The translations under genes were made by a program, and so were the position numbers. A stretch of 64,000 bases of DNA. Origin: Neoarius graeffei. Taxonomy: Eukaryota; Chordata; Actinopteri; Siluriformes; Ariidae. The stretch covers positions 37,561,154 to 37,625,153 of the forward strand of contig NC_083575.1 of assembly GCF_027579695.1 (NCBI RefSeq). The letters are read 5' to 3'. Positions 31,848 to 48,030 of this stretch are shown piece by piece. The notes beneath the pieces were generated by a model that had not been told where the DNA came from, searched no databases, and was given only the letters and a program-made list of their open reading frames with translations. Each line of letters begins with the position of its first letter. The first letter of the stretch is position 1.

Positions 31848-32041
31848 TTTATTACATTACATTAATGGCATTTAACATTTTCCAGAGCCACATACAACAT
31901 ACCCAGAGCAGCCTGGGGAGCAGTTAGGGGTTAGGGGCCTTGCTCAAGGGCACTTCAGCCATTCCTGCTGGTCCAGGGAATCAACCTGGCAACCTTTTTG
32001 TCCCAAAGATGCTTCACTAAACTTTAGGCCATGGCTTCCAC
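31848..32041 (-). mobile_element. Second tRNA-derived SINE family, minus-strand copy
   Basis: The body GCCTTGCTCAAGGGCACTTC and a diverged tRNA head at the right match, in inverse, the copy at 55788-55964. Different from the V-SINE-like family. Confidence 0.6.
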
Positions 32042-32069
32042 ACTATCCATCCATCCATTCATCCATCCA

Positions 32070-32535
32070 TCTATACATCATCTTCTTCTTCTTTTGGCTG
32101 CTCCCAATTAGGGGTCGCCACAGTGGATCTTTCGTCTCCATTTCTCCCTGTCCTCCGCATCCTTCTCTACCAGAACTGCCACTTTCATGTCCTCTCTCAC
32201 CACATCCATGTATCTCCTCTTTGGCCTTCCTCGTTTTCGTGTTCCTGGCAGCTCCATCCTCAACATTCTCCTTCCAACATGCTCTGCATCTCTTCTCAAG
32301 ATGTGCCCATACCATCTCAGTCTCATCTCTCTTAGCTTAATTCCCAAGCTCTCCACATGTGCTGTCCCTCTGATGTGCTCGTTTCTTATCCTGTCCAACC
32401 TTGTCACTCCCATCACAAACCTTCACATCCTCAACTCCGCCATCTCCAACTTTGCTTCCTGTCTCTTCGTTAAGGGTACGGTCTCCAATCCATACATCAC
32501 AGCTGGTCTCACGACTCTGTTAATTTCTCAGATTG
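32070..32535 (-). mobile_element. 3' fragment of a non-LTR LINE
   Basis: The minus strand encodes the RT C-terminus with RLRWYGHILRRDAEHVGRRM and KRGRPKRRYMDVVREDMK. The 3' end reads GGCGACCCCTAATTGGGAGC and a (GAA)-rich tail, adjoining ATGG repeats at 32043-32070. One frame stays open for about 100 residues, so it is fairly young, but 5'-truncated. Confidence 0.8.
32108..32416 (-). pseudogene. LINE reverse transcriptase C-terminal fragment
   Basis: 102 residues with the motif LRWYGHILRRD followed by GTRKRGRPKRR and MKVAVLVEKDAEDREKWRR. This basic C-terminal region lies downstream of the RT domain in several fish LINE clades. No RT catalytic motif is in the window copy. Confidence 0.75.
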
Positions 32536-32605
32536 GTGTATTTAATAGATATATCCATCCATCTATAGATATATCTATTAAATACTCCGATCTGAGAAAC
32601 TAACA
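32525..32605. repeat. Imperfect inverted repeat (hairpin) of LINE-derived sequence
   Basis: TCTGTTAATTTCTCAGATTG at the left is mirrored by ATCTGAGAAACTAACAGA at the right, with TATTTAATAGATATAT / ATATATCTATTAAATA inside and a short loop of ATCC repeats. The left arm is the end of the LINE fragment. Confidence 0.75.
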
Positions 32606-33364
32606 GAGTATATCTAAACTTAGACTTTTACAGCATTTTTCATCCATTTCTGTCATGAGCTGTTTAAGGTTTTGAAAGGACAACACTCTCAGAAAGCAGT
32701 TTCAGAGCATGAGCTCATCTACAGAAGATGGAAAGTACTGGATATGACAAGGGAACTTTTTAATGTTTAAACTTAGCATTTTATTGTGTTCACTTCAGGT
32801 GAATTATTAACAGCATAACTCTGAATTCATCAATATTAATCTGAATGACGCACAGCACAGAAGACATGCACAACACATTAGTTAGCTTGCTGGAGGACTG
32901 CACTCAATTAGCCAATGATTACAATGTCTGATTGATGAATGAATGTTTAATGGTTTATGGTTAGATTTAATGTTGTGGATTGTCTGCAAGACAAATTACT
33001 TCCTGTTATCAATTATACTATAAGAACGATAAACAGTCATTCCGTCACCCTCATCTATGTGTTTTTATGATAAGATGTGATAGCGTACCATTCCACTTGC
33101 TAGAGCAGAGCAATACTTCCCTCCTCCACACCATACTTTCATTTTAGCTAACTAGTTACCTTTTTCTGACTAGCATGCTGACCCCTGAGTGAGACATGTC
33201 TATGCCATCAACTATGCATCCAAATTTGGGGCACCGGTCATAATGCCCTCCACAATTATTAGCACCCCTTGTAAAGATGAGTAAAAAGGGTTCGAAGAAA
33301 ACCCACCTTTTGGTGAAGTAGCTTCATCTCTCACTGAAAAAGATGAGGAAAAATCCAACCATTA

Positions 33365-33740
33365 TCATCTCATCTCATTATCTCTAGCCGCTTTATCCTT
33401 CTACAGGGTCGCAGGCAAGCTGGAGCCTATCCCAGCTGACTACGGGCGAAAGGCGGGGTACACCCTGGACAAGTCGCCAGGTCATCACAGGGCTGACACA
33501 TAGACACAGACAACCATTCACACTCACATTCACACCTACGGTCAATTTAGAGTCACCAGTTAACCTAACCTGCATGTCTTTGGACTGTGGGGGAAACCGG
33601 AGCACCCGGAGGAAACCCACGCGGACACAGGGAGAACATGCAAACTCCACACAGAAAGGCCCTCGCTGGCCCCGGGGCTCAAACCCAGGACCTTCTTGCT
33701 GTGAGGCGACAGCGCTAACCACTACACCACCATGCCGCCC
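33365..33740 (-). mobile_element. tRNA-derived V-SINE-like element
   Basis: Flanked by the exact 13-bp duplication AATCCAACCATTA (33352-33364 and 33741-33753). Confidence 0.9.
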
Positions 33741-33928
33741 AATCCAACCATTAATTGAAATAAATTTATTCAGAGAAAAAACAAATCCTTCATCAAGAAA
33801 TAATTATTTTCAATAAACATGTGTCACTATTATTGGCACCCCTGCATTTAATATTTTGTACAACCTTCCTTTGCCAGTAAAATAGCACTCATCTCTACAA
33901 GGCATGCCTATAATCATGGCAGGCATGA

Positions 33929-35530
33929 CAGTGGTGCTTGAAAGTTTGTGAACCCTTTAGAATTTTCTATATTTCTGCATAAATATGACCTAAAACATCA
34001 GATTTTCACACAAGTCCTAAAAGTAGATAAAGAGAACCCAGTTAAACAAATGAGACAAAAATTTTAGACTTGGTCATTTATTGATTGAGGAAAATGATCC
34101 AATATTACATACCTGTGAGTAGCAAAAGTATGTGAGCCTTTGCTTTCAGTATCTTGTGTGACCCCCTTGTGCAGCAATAACTGCAACTAAACGTTTCCGG
34201 TTACTGTTGATCAGTCCTGCACACTGGCTTGGAGGAATTTTAGCCCATTCGTCTGTACAGAACAGCTTCAACTCTGGGATGTTGGTAGGTTTCCTTACAT
34301 GAATTGCTTGCTTCAGGTCCTTCCACAACATTTCAATTGGATTAAGGTCAGGGCTTTGACTTGGCCATTCCAAAACATGAACTTTATTCTTCTTTAACCA
34401 TTCTTTGGTAGAATGACTTGTGGGCTTAGGGTTGTTGTCTTGCTGCATGACCCACCTTCTCTTGAGATTCAGTTCATGGACAGATGTCCTGACATTTTCC
34501 TTTAGAATTTGCTGGTATAATTCAGAATTCATTGTTCCATCAGTGACGGCAAGCCGTCCTGGCCCAGATGCAGCAAAACAGGCCCAAACCATGATACTAC
34601 CACCACCATGTTTCACAGATGGGATAAGCTTCTTATGCTGGAATGCAGTGTTTTCCTTTCTCCAAACATAACGCTTCTCATTTAAACCAAAAAGTTCTAT
34701 TTTGGTCTCATCCATCCACAAAACATTTTTCCAATAGCCTTCTGGCTTGTCCATGTGATCCTTAGCAAACTGCAGATGAGCAGTAATGTTCTTTTTGGAG
34801 AGCAGTGGCTTTCTCCTTGCAACCCTGCCATGCACATCATTGTTGTTCAGTGTTCTCCTGATGGTGGACTCATGAACATTAACATTAGCCAATCTGAGAG
34901 AGGCCTTCAGTTGCTTAGAAGTTACCCTGGGGTCCTTTGTGACCTCGCCGACTATTACACACCTTGCTCTTGGAGTGATCTTTGTTGGTCGACCACTCCT
35001 GGAGAGGGTAACAATGGTCTTGAATTTCCTCCATTTGTACACAATCTATCTGACTGTGGATTGGTGGAGTCCAAACTCTTTAGTGATGGTTTTGTAACCT
35101 TTTCCAGCTTGATGAGCATCAACAATGCTTTTTCTGAGGTCCTCAGAAATCTCCTTTGTTCGTGCCATGATACACTTCCACAAACATGTGTTGTGAAGAA
35201 CAGACTTTGATAGATCCCTGTTCTTTAAATAAAACAGGGCGCCCACTCACACCTGATTGTGATCCCATTTATTAAAACGCCTGACTCTAATTTCACCTTC
35301 AAATTAAGTGCTAATTCTAGAGGTTCATATACTTTTGCCACTCACAGATATGTAATATTGGATCATTTTCCTCAATAAATAAATGACCAAGTATAATATT
35401 TTTGTCTCATTTAACGTGGTTCTCTTTATCTTCTTTTAGGACTTGTGTGAAAATCTGATGATGTGTTACGTCATATTTATGCAGAAATATAGAAAATTCT
35501 AAAGGGTTCACAAACTTTCAAGCACCATTG
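33929..35530 (-). mobile_element. Young Tc1-like transposon, 1602 bp, near-complete
   Basis: The ends CAGTGGTGCTTGAAAGTTTG and its inverse (right end CAAACTTTCAAGCACCATTG) span arms of about 210 bp. The inner repeats of AAAAGTATGTGA type near 34127 and 35330 give an IR/DR layout. TA follows the right end (35531-35532); the left flank reads GA, probably mutated. The minus-strand transposase has a single premature stop. Confidence 0.92.
34146..35168 (-). pseudogene. Tc1-like DD34E transposase with one amber codon
   Basis: From ATG at 35168 ([20 protein letters not shown]) one frame of 340 codons runs to the stop at 34146, interrupted only by TAG at 35048-35046 (codon 41, in STVR-stop-IVYKW, between the two helix-turn-helix units). 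The DNA-binding part includes the GRPTK hook ([10 protein letters not shown]). Catalytic residues are D153 (WMDETK), D244 (QQDNNPKP) and E279 (NPIEMLW), positions identical to those I recall for Sleeping Beauty. QQDNNPKPTS differs from the usual [10 protein letters not shown] at two sites next to D244. Likely inactive, but very recently so. Confidence 0.9.
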
Positions 35531-35994
35531 TATATGGGTATGATGGTCAGGTGTCCACATACTTTTGGGCATATAGTGTACTTGTACTGTGTCCCAAAGC
35601 ATATTCTAATGTACTTTTGGTGTCATTATTATTTCGATACACTACTTATTGTGTAGTATGCGGTTTGTGATACAGCCTTGAACTCTCTCCATATGTGTAC
35701 TGACACATTAGGTGTTTTTTTTTCCCTATCAGAAACAGTTTTAAAATCTTACATCTAGCACCTTTAAATTATGATTAAAATAAATTCTGAAAGATTTTTT
35801 TGAACATAAATTAGCAAAAGTTATTAAAGAGAGTTAAGTTTCCTAAGTAAATATATGGCAGTCATTTTATAATCTAAGGGGGAAAAAAACAAAACAGAAT
35901 TTTGTGCACACAACCAAATACCAAATGCCATACCCTTCCCACCATTACCACAACATTTCTACCTAATCTTCCGCATAACCATTTCTTACAGTAT

Positions 35995-36346
35995 CCATCC
36001 ATCCGTTATCTGTAGCCGCTTGTCCTGTGCAGGGTCGCGGGCAAGCTGGAGCCTATCCCAGCTGACTGTGGGTGAGAGGTGGCGTACACCCTGGACAAGA
36101 CGGCAGGTCATCGCAGGGCTGACACATAGAGACACACAACCATTCACACTCAGATTCACGCCTACGGTCAATTTAGAGCCACCAATTAGCCTAACCTGCA
36201 TGTCTTTGGAGTGTGGAAGAAACCCACACAGACACGGGGAGAACATGCAAACTCCACACAGAAAGGCCCTTGTCAGCCACTGGGCTTGAACCCAGAACCT
36301 TCTTGCTGTGAGGCGACAGTGCTAACCAATACACCACCATGCCACC
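35995..36346 (-). mobile_element. Older V-SINE-like copy
   Basis: A minus-strand copy with ATCC-repeat tail at the left and head ending CACCACCATGCC at the right. Diverged, with small deletions in the body. Confidence 0.85.
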
Positions 36347-36636
36347 CCCGTTAAATGTCATGTAACGCAAAACATTGAAGAACCCTAATTATAAGTGTCT
36401 ATATTAGGGTTAATTAATAACCCCAATATAATAAAATAGGTACCCTATGGGTACATGTGGCTACTGCTTATAAATAAAATTGTTTTCTGATACCATGTCC
36501 ATACAGTAAATATAGCATATATATACTCTATGAGGCAGTAGCTACAAAAATGAAGCATAATCCAAAAATGAACAATTTAAAAATCACAGAAGTAAAATAT
36601 ACCAAGTGTCTGTACTTTATATTATTCAACTCTTAC

Positions 36637-36832
36637 CTGTTACAGTTTTCAAAACTGAAATTTCCGAACCGAGGCTGACATACACACGCTGTCGCTGTGA
36701 CCCAAACTCTTATTTCCCGGAAATGGCCTGGCACTAGAGCTCAGTGGTCTCAGTATTCTTTTCGAAAACTTCCTGTAACAACTCAGAAATGCGTCACATC
36801 GACATCACACATGGGACCACTGACTGAAGAAG
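36637..36832. promoter_or_regulatory. Candidate divergent promoter with two short 5' exons
   Basis: Strong donors point outward on both strands: minus-strand AACTGTAACAG|GTAAGAG (exon end at 36637) and plus-strand GACTGAAGAAG|GTAAGG (exon end at 36832, with an ATG at 36811). Between them lie ETS-like CCCGGAAAT and ACTTCCTG and CRE-like TGCGTCAC and GACATCAC. No continuation exon was found on either strand, so this is a suggestion only. Confidence 0.3.
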
Positions 36833-37198
36833 GTAAGGAAAGGGGGACGACCTGGAGTATATTTTAAAATAGGAACGCACTTTCCCTCTGTAATAAGCAT
36901 AAACATGTCTGAAAGCGATTTCTTTAGTCTAGTCCATTTATTTCGAATGGTGAACCGAATTGTATACGCTCACCGGCCATTTAAATAGGACCACCTGTAT
37001 GTGTATGCGCAGTGCACAATTGTTACACTCATTCTTACATTCTTACAACACAATGACATAGTGGCTACAGCCTTTATGTGAGGCAGTAGCCACAATAAAC
37101 TTATCTTGGTTTGTTAAGTGTAGGGGCATAATAAAAATACACAAGGTCAGATCCTAAATGCACGAAGAATAACAGTCATTGTAGAGAAAAAAATGGTG

Positions 37199-37459
37199 CA
37201 CTCTCAGAAAATAAAACACATTATTAAAGCTTTGCAGGTAGAACAGCTTGTCACTGGGGCAGTACTCTCTAAGGTACACTTTATGTACACATCTGTACAC
37301 TTTATATACTCCTTGGGAACATGTATGTACCTTTTTGGCCCTAAAAAGGTCCACATAGTTGCCTTGAGGTCCAATAATGAGCCCTAGTGGGTACATTAGT
37401 GGAGATTGTAAATTGGGGGACAGAAATGGACTCCTCCTGTACCCCTATTTCTGACAGTG
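37199..37459. mobile_element. MITE-like element with CACTSTCAGAAA ends
   Basis: CACTCTCAGAAAATA at the left and TATTTCTGACAGTG at the right are inverted. Internal TACACTTTATGTACAC-like repeats. Target duplication unclear. The small ORFs in it are not genes. Confidence 0.55.
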
Positions 37460-37500
37460 TGGGATCTAGGTCTGGGATATTAACATTTCACCTGACACCA

Positions 37501-37578
37501 GTTAGCTATCAGCTGGGATAGGCTCTAGCTTGCCTGCGACCCTGCACAGGATAAGCAGTTACGGATAATGGATGGATA
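37501..37578 (+). repeat. 3' fragment of a V-SINE-like element
   Basis: ATCAGCTGGGATAGGCTCTA through GGATAAGCAGTTACGGATAA and a GGAT tail match the SINE 3' end; the rest is absent. Confidence 0.75.
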
Positions 37579-37887
37579 TTTAGTGGTACTTGAAAACATT
37601 GATTTAAAGGTCCCATGGCATGAAATTTTCACTTTCTGAGGTTTTTTAACGTTAAAATGAGTTCCTCTGACCTTCTTAAGTCACCCCAGTGGCTAGAAAT
37701 TTCATAATGTGTAAACCAAACTATGCCCAACATTTGAGAATGGCGCGTCAAAACGGCGCGTTGATAATCTCTTCCCTTGCCTACGTCAGCAAGGGAGATG
37801 ATCCCCACGCCCCCCCTCTGGATTCCCACCCACCGTATGGATTGCCCCGCCCAGTTGTAGTGAGGAGACCATAGAGGACACAACAAC

Positions 37888-38184
37888 ATGGTGTCACCTA
37901 AGCGAGCGAAACATGGAAATTGCGCTGTACATGGATGTGACAACACAGAAAGGAGTCTGTTTTTACTGCCGACGGGAGAGCCCCTGAAGACGCAGTGGCT
38001 TAATTTTATTTACTTCAATAATACGCCATCGAGTCTACCTAAGACGGTGTATGTTTGTCAGCATTTTCCTGATGAATGTTTCCACAACTTGGGACAGTAC
38101 AGGGCAGGTTTTGCACATCAACTGTCACTGAAGCCTGGGTCCGTACCAAGCATCCCTGCCGCATCAGCCACAAACACCAAACAA
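37888..38184 (+). pseudogene. THAP-domain first exon of a Kolobok-like transposase
   Basis: 99 codons from MVSPKRAKHGNCAVHGCDN to TNTKQ, ending at a consensus donor CAA|GTAAGT in phase 0. The THAP zinc-finger pattern is visible: CAVHGC (Cys-x4-Cys), a conserved Trp (TQWLNFI), VCQHF (Cys-x2-His-Phe), and SVPSI near the end in place of the usual AVPTIF. THAP domains bind DNA at transposon ends. No following exon was found before the right TIR, so the product would be DNA-binding only. Confidence 0.75.
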
Positions 38185-38459
38185 GTAAGTGTATAACTGT
38201 TAAGTCGTTTTGCCGTGTTTTAAAATCGGTGCGTTAGCCTTGCAATGGCTACATTAGCTGTGCAGCTAACCGCTTCCTGCAGTTAGCCAGGTACTCTGCG
38301 CTACAAAACCAAAAAGCATGCAGCATGCTCGGTTATAATAGCCAATCAAAACAGTTTTTACAAAGACACCCACATTCTTTTTTTTAAGTCACTCGTTCAT
38401 TTTATTTGTTTGTTTGTTCAGTAAAAACCCAAACATTTGTTGAATTTATTTTATTTCCT

Positions 38460-39060
38460 CGCGTCGCACCTTAATGACGTCAGCCCGCGGTATTTTTCCC
38501 TGATCCTGGGCCGGGGTGTCGTGAGTGGCAGAGCAGCTCCATCGCTGCGATCCATTGAAAGTCAGCCCTAGATCCAATCTTTTGTCGGGAGCCAAGGTTG
38601 CGCGGGCGGCTCTCCAGCGGCACTGGCCGCCCGTGGAGGCAGCGGTTCTCCCAGGGGCGAGTTGGGGGGAGGAAACGGCAAAGTCCCCATTCCTCCATGG
38701 TAAAACTGCTCAGTTTTACCATGGCCCTCAGGCTGAAAAAAACCCGACAAAGTCCCAGTTTTACCATGGGCTCGAGTTGTACCATTTTTTTAGACAGGGC
38801 GGACGGACCAGGGCATTCGCCCGCCTGGCCGTGCCCGACGAGGAGTGCTCTCGGCCGGCTTGGGAGGCAGACGGCAGCCCCTCCCCCTCCCCCCATGGCA
38901 CGCCCCCACCCTCTACTCTTCCCCGCCTCCTGCTTCTCATTAGCAAAATGACGCACTGGGAAAAGCGCTGAAATGGGGCTTTCTTCCAGGAGGCTATATC
39001 TACGTGCCGAGGGTTCGAGAAAGGCTGCGGATATAACATCCGGAAGCCTCCACGATCCCT
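38460..39060. other. GC-rich interior of the THAP element with a foldback
   Basis: This stretch is much more GC- and CpG-rich than its surroundings. It holds a near-perfect palindrome at 38695-38724 (CCATGGTAAAACTG, two bases, CAGTTTTACCATGG) and a partial repeat of the arm at about 38756. Overlapping open frames on both strands (38480-39039) show no family similarity and reflect composition. Confidence 0.6.
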
Positions 39061-39099
39061 TTTAAAGCATCAACAAACCACCATGCCATGGGACCTTTA

Positions 39100-42000
39100 A
39101 AGATAATTATACTCTTATTACCATTTGTAGTAGCTTGGGAAAACCCTTAATATAACTGAAATATGTTTCTTCTTTGCATGTACCTCAGCCACAAATAAAG
39201 TTATAGCATTTTTCATCTGGTTACCACTAAAAGTGAAAGGGATGAAAATTGCATTCATTTAGCTTCCATTCCAATTCAACTGAAAGACAAAAAATATACC
39301 AGCCTTTATTCATGGCTTAGAGAGTGACAAACCATTCAGCCTCACCATTGAGTTCTGTTCCGTTGGCTAAATTTTCACCATATTTTGCAAACAAACAAAC
39401 AAACAAACAAACAAACAAACAAACAAACAAACCATAAAATGAACACAGAGACCATCGTATTTAGCCATGAAGGATATATTTAATCATAGTTTATCATAGA
39501 GCTGTTTCAGCCTTTACAGAGACATATTTTATGCTACTTTATACAAAATAGAATCTCTATTTTAAAAACATAGGGAACGCTAAAAACAATAATAATAAAA
39601 AAAGATTACTGGAATTTTAGACATTATGCATAACTAGACTTTTACAAAAGTAGCCTTGCTATTTACCTATTAGTCTATAACAAAATATCTAAACCCTAAA
39701 GTCCCCTACAAGAGAAACAAGCCATGGAGTAAAATAAGCAGTCATATTTTTAAATACTCTCCCCCCCCCTCCCCCCCAAATTTCTTTGCAAAAACAGTCT
39801 GTTGTTTTACTTTATTCAATATTTGTGGACATTGTTGAACAATGTGGCAAACAACAGGCTTCATCATCAAATCCCAAAAATCTATACAATATGTGTGCCA
39901 GTGAATACATTTAGAATTTATCTATGATTGATATAACATGAGATTATAAGTAATATGACAAATAACAGAAATTTATACAGTTGGTAGGTAGTAGATTCAT
40001 CACAGTGAACAGAGGCAGTATGAGAACACTATCATAATACACAAGTTTCTGTATTGGCACTGGATTTTATTCTGGCAGTTAAATTAATTGTACAAAAATG
40101 TAGATTTATTGTATATTTGACATAAGATACCATAACCCACTATGCATACTAATTACTTAATTGGTCCATGAGTTAATGAAGCTATGAACTTCATTAAAAA
40201 CTGTTTAAAGGGAAATGTTTAATATCATTCTTCAGAATATTGTTAAAATAGTGCTGAATAATGTTTTTATAAATCCTGTGAGGCAGTATTGGCAAGTAAG
40301 TAAATTATCTTCCCTATAAAATATCATGGCTTAAGATGGCATTTGTCTGAATAACCTTTGGCACTCAAATCGATGGCCAAGTACATTTTCATTGAAATCC
40401 TGAGCTTTTCATTTGGGGTTGGATAACATAGCATATAAAGTAAATGAGAATCATGTTTACCTTTATATTGAACTGGCCTTTCAGAGGTATCGGGAGAAAA
40501 GTCTTTCATTATGACCCCTGCGTTTGTACAGAAATGGCTCTCAAAGTGAGAGAGAGAGAAGCAAGGTCAGGCAAATGAGAGAATAGTAAAAGTAGACCTT
40601 CCACATGACATGGAGCTTTAATTATCAAAAAGGAAGATATAGCACATCAGGCACATCAGAGACATCTTCATTCCTTTTATGGTCCTCAGAATGGATCGTC
40701 TTCCAATCAAGACATCAGTTTCTCAAGAGGAAAGCACTGAGATGACAGCAAATGAATGAAGATGCTCATTAGTGACAATAACAGCATTAGCAGGGAGGAG
40801 TATCACCCAGTGAAAGGAAAAACAGCTGGATAGGAGGTGAATTTGTGATGTTCACTTCCTTTTTTAGAGCATGATCTTCAGTAAAGTCAAAGTTGCTTTT
40901 TTCACCTGTTTTCTTGGGTGTGATATTACGCCTCCCTTTGCTTTGAAATCATATGTGCATGTGATATAAATAGATAGAGTCCTTAGCATGTTTAAAACTA
41001 GCCGATTTACATGCAATTTGGTCAGTATATTTTTCCTTTTATTCTGAGAAGGATTGTTTTCCTCAAAAATGATAATCCTGCCCAATTTGTCTGAAAATGT
41101 ACATAAAAAAGGCAAATTGAAAACAACAACAACGAACAGACAAAGGGAACAGAATATTTAGCCTGCTAAGATTTATGCCATGTCCATAAGTAAATGTTAT
41201 TATTCTAGCCTTTCTCTTATCTTGTTTTTGTATTAACATTTGGTGTTACCTGTAACAACTTTTTCTCAGCAAACTCCTTAAATCCAACTCATTTATGAAA
41301 AGAGGATTGTGCCTAGCGGCAACTGGGTTTTAGGATCATTCTTAAATCCTCTAGAGGGCTTTCTTTGGAAATCAGTTTTTGTCATTGTGAAGCCATATTG
41401 AGAAACAAAGGAGACAAGCCAGTGGTGAACTGGGAAAATTTTATAAGTATTTCATTGCCAACCAAACCATCTATCAGTGTTCTCACTCAGAAGCAAATTG
41501 TGTTCCACTGTGCCTATTTACCAATCACAGTTGCCTACACAGCTAAGCATCAGTCCTCTCTACTGCTCTCTTTTTAGTTCTCTCTCTCACACACACTCTC
41601 ACTCTTGGTTTTCCAGTATCCCTGCAGATTTTGTGTCACACACTGTTTGATTTTACAAAATAATTCCAATGAGCGTTTGCACGTTTCAGTCTGTAATGCT
41701 TATATAACCACCTAACATTTTGTTTCAGGGAAACTGGACTGCTGCGTTCTGAATTTCTTTTCCTACAAACAATGCAGATATACAATAAAATACAACTTAG
41801 TGTGTTTAGTAAACACATAAAGTACATAAATTTAATAAAATACAACTCAGTGTAACAATAAAAATAACTCATTGAAATGAAATGAGTTTAATTATTTTTT
41901 TCCTGTATGTTTGCCAAAACTGGAAGATGTCTAGATGACATTCAGAAGCTAAAATATTTCAGTGGCTGCATACCATAGCGAGTGGATGAAGTGCAAGTCT

Positions 42001-42602
42001 GTCTGGCTGTAACAATGAAGCTTTGTAGCTTCTGTCAAGTGTGCTTGAGGTCTCTGGTAGATAAGATGAGGCTTCCCACCAGCAGTTTGAGTAGTTTTCC
42101 CCTGACTGGGATATCTGGTCTGAAAACCAATGTTTCCATGGTAGCCTTGCCTACAACTGTGAAAGCCCAGTAACTGTCACTATGGTTGAAACAGCACAGC
42201 TGAGTGAATCCTGGGTTCCTGAAAATTTGTATGTCAGAGATTGACTTGAGCAGACCATGGACTCTCAACCTGGACCATGGAGGGACACAGAATCCACAGT
42301 ATTTGTTCCAACCATGCACCACAACACTCAACCTGACTGAACGGGTTCCAGTCTTTTGTTTCTAGTGAAATCAATTTATGTGGAGCAGGGCTGGAACTAA
42401 TCCCTGCAGACACTGAGCTCCTCAGTGAACTGAGTTGAGTACCAGATGGGCTAAGTAAATGTAAACTCATTGAAGACCAAGCTATGCTCTACCTGAGACC
42501 ACATATTTGACTGAGTTGGATCATTCATTGAGCTGAGAGAATCAATGGAATCTATTATTGAAAAAGTAATGAGAAACAGGTCCATAATAAAGTCTGACAC
42601 AG
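39100..42602. other. Region without a recognised gene (KCNG3 downstream)
   Basis: AT-rich sequence with a (CAAA)n tract at 39391-39432 and CT/CA-rich bases at 41567-41605. Part of it may be KCNG3 3' UTR, but no clear end signal decides this. No transposon ends recognised. Confidence 0.5.
39391..39432 (+). repeat. (CAAA)n microsatellite
   Basis: About ten CAAA units. Confidence 0.9.
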
Positions 42603-46985
<4,383 letters not shown>

Positions 46986-47333
46986 CCTCAGGAGCGTTCA
47001 GTGAGCACAGGAGAGAAAAGTGGAGATCTCGGCCAACTGCAGGCAGATGGAGAAACTCCGTCGCTGCGCGTTAGTCTCAGAGCGCATGCTTTGGCTGTCT
47101 TCAAGTGGAGCACTAAAGGTTGGCAAAAACTCGAAAGACCCTGGTGCAGGCTCCGTGGATATCAGGCTCGGAGAGAAAACTTGGAAACGCGAGCGCCGAC
47201 GCGGAAGAAAGTGCGGAGGCGCGCACTGGAACGCGCTCACAGCGTCTCACAGGCGTCACCGTGCCGCTGTCAAACCGAGGAAAGCAGGAGTGATGTCAGG
47301 CGCGCGCACGTACGAACACAAGCGCGCGCGCGA

Positions 47334-47336
<3 letters not shown>

Positions 47337-47374
<38 letters not shown>
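47337..47374 (+). repeat. (CA)n microsatellite upstream of KCNG3
   Basis: About 18 CA units about 350 bases 5' of the KCNG3 ATG, preceded by a CG-rich (GCGCGCGC-like) stretch. This alternating purine-pyrimidine run could form Z-DNA. Confidence 0.85.
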
Positions 47375-47378
<4 letters not shown>

Positions 47379-47817
47379 GGTTCTTGGTTTTTTTTGGTAT
47401 CTTTCTGATGAGAGCTAAACTATAAATAGTGTGTGATTATTTTAACTTGTGTTAAATTGCATCAATCACATTATGTACTGATACCTGGATAGGTGTGCAT
47501 AAGTATCCAAAGTCAAAGAGCTTTAGGGAACAGGAGCAGATTTTGCGGCACGAACAGCTACAGCTAGAGGGCGCCTCGTCCTCCTCCTCCTCCCTGTGAC
47601 CCCTCAGTGCTCTCTTCGTGTGCAATTTTTTTTTTTTTGCATTCCTCACACCTACACGTTGATCCAACTAAAGTTAAAAGTACTTTTGAATCAGTGCAGC
47701 ATAAATCAGGTGCACCTGCCATCTCTTAATCAGTTTACAGCCATGATGGTAAACTTTCTCAAAATTACACCCAAGACAGGAACTTGAAAAAATACAGTAC
47801 TATTACTACCAAAGTTG

Positions 47818-48030
47818 GGCGGCACAATGGTGTAGTGGTTAGCACTGTCACCGCACAGCAAAAAGGTTCTGGGTTCAAGCCCAGCAGCCGCCGGGGGCCT
47901 TTCTGTGTGGAGTTTGCATGTTCTCCCCGTGTCTGCGTGGGTTTTCTCCAGGTGCTCTGGTTTCCTGAAAAGACATGCAGCAGGTTAAATGGTGGCTTTA
48001 AATTGCCTGTAGGTGTGAATGTGAGTGCAC
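47818..48030 (+). repeat. 5' part of an older V-SINE-like copy
   Basis: Head GGGCGGCACAATGGTGTAG and body up to GTAGGTGTGAATGTGAGTG; the 3' half is replaced by unrelated sequence. Confidence 0.8.

Larger units (their letters stand above)
37618..39096 (+). mobile_element. TTAA-flanked DNA transposon with THAP exon (Kolobok-like)
   Basis: The ends AGGTCCCATGGCATG and (inverted) CATGCCATGGGACCT are flanked by TTAA (37614-37617 and 39097-39100). It carries a THAP-domain first exon on the plus strand. TTAA target sites with a THAP domain characterise the Kolobok superfamily. Only 1479 bp remain and no DDE core is seen, so it is a non-autonomous derivative. Confidence 0.82.

Noticed and set aside
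38480-39039. Overlapping open frames of 60-158 residues on both strands in GC-rich DNA
   Set aside because: They lie inside the THAP transposon, overlap in several frames and reflect base composition.
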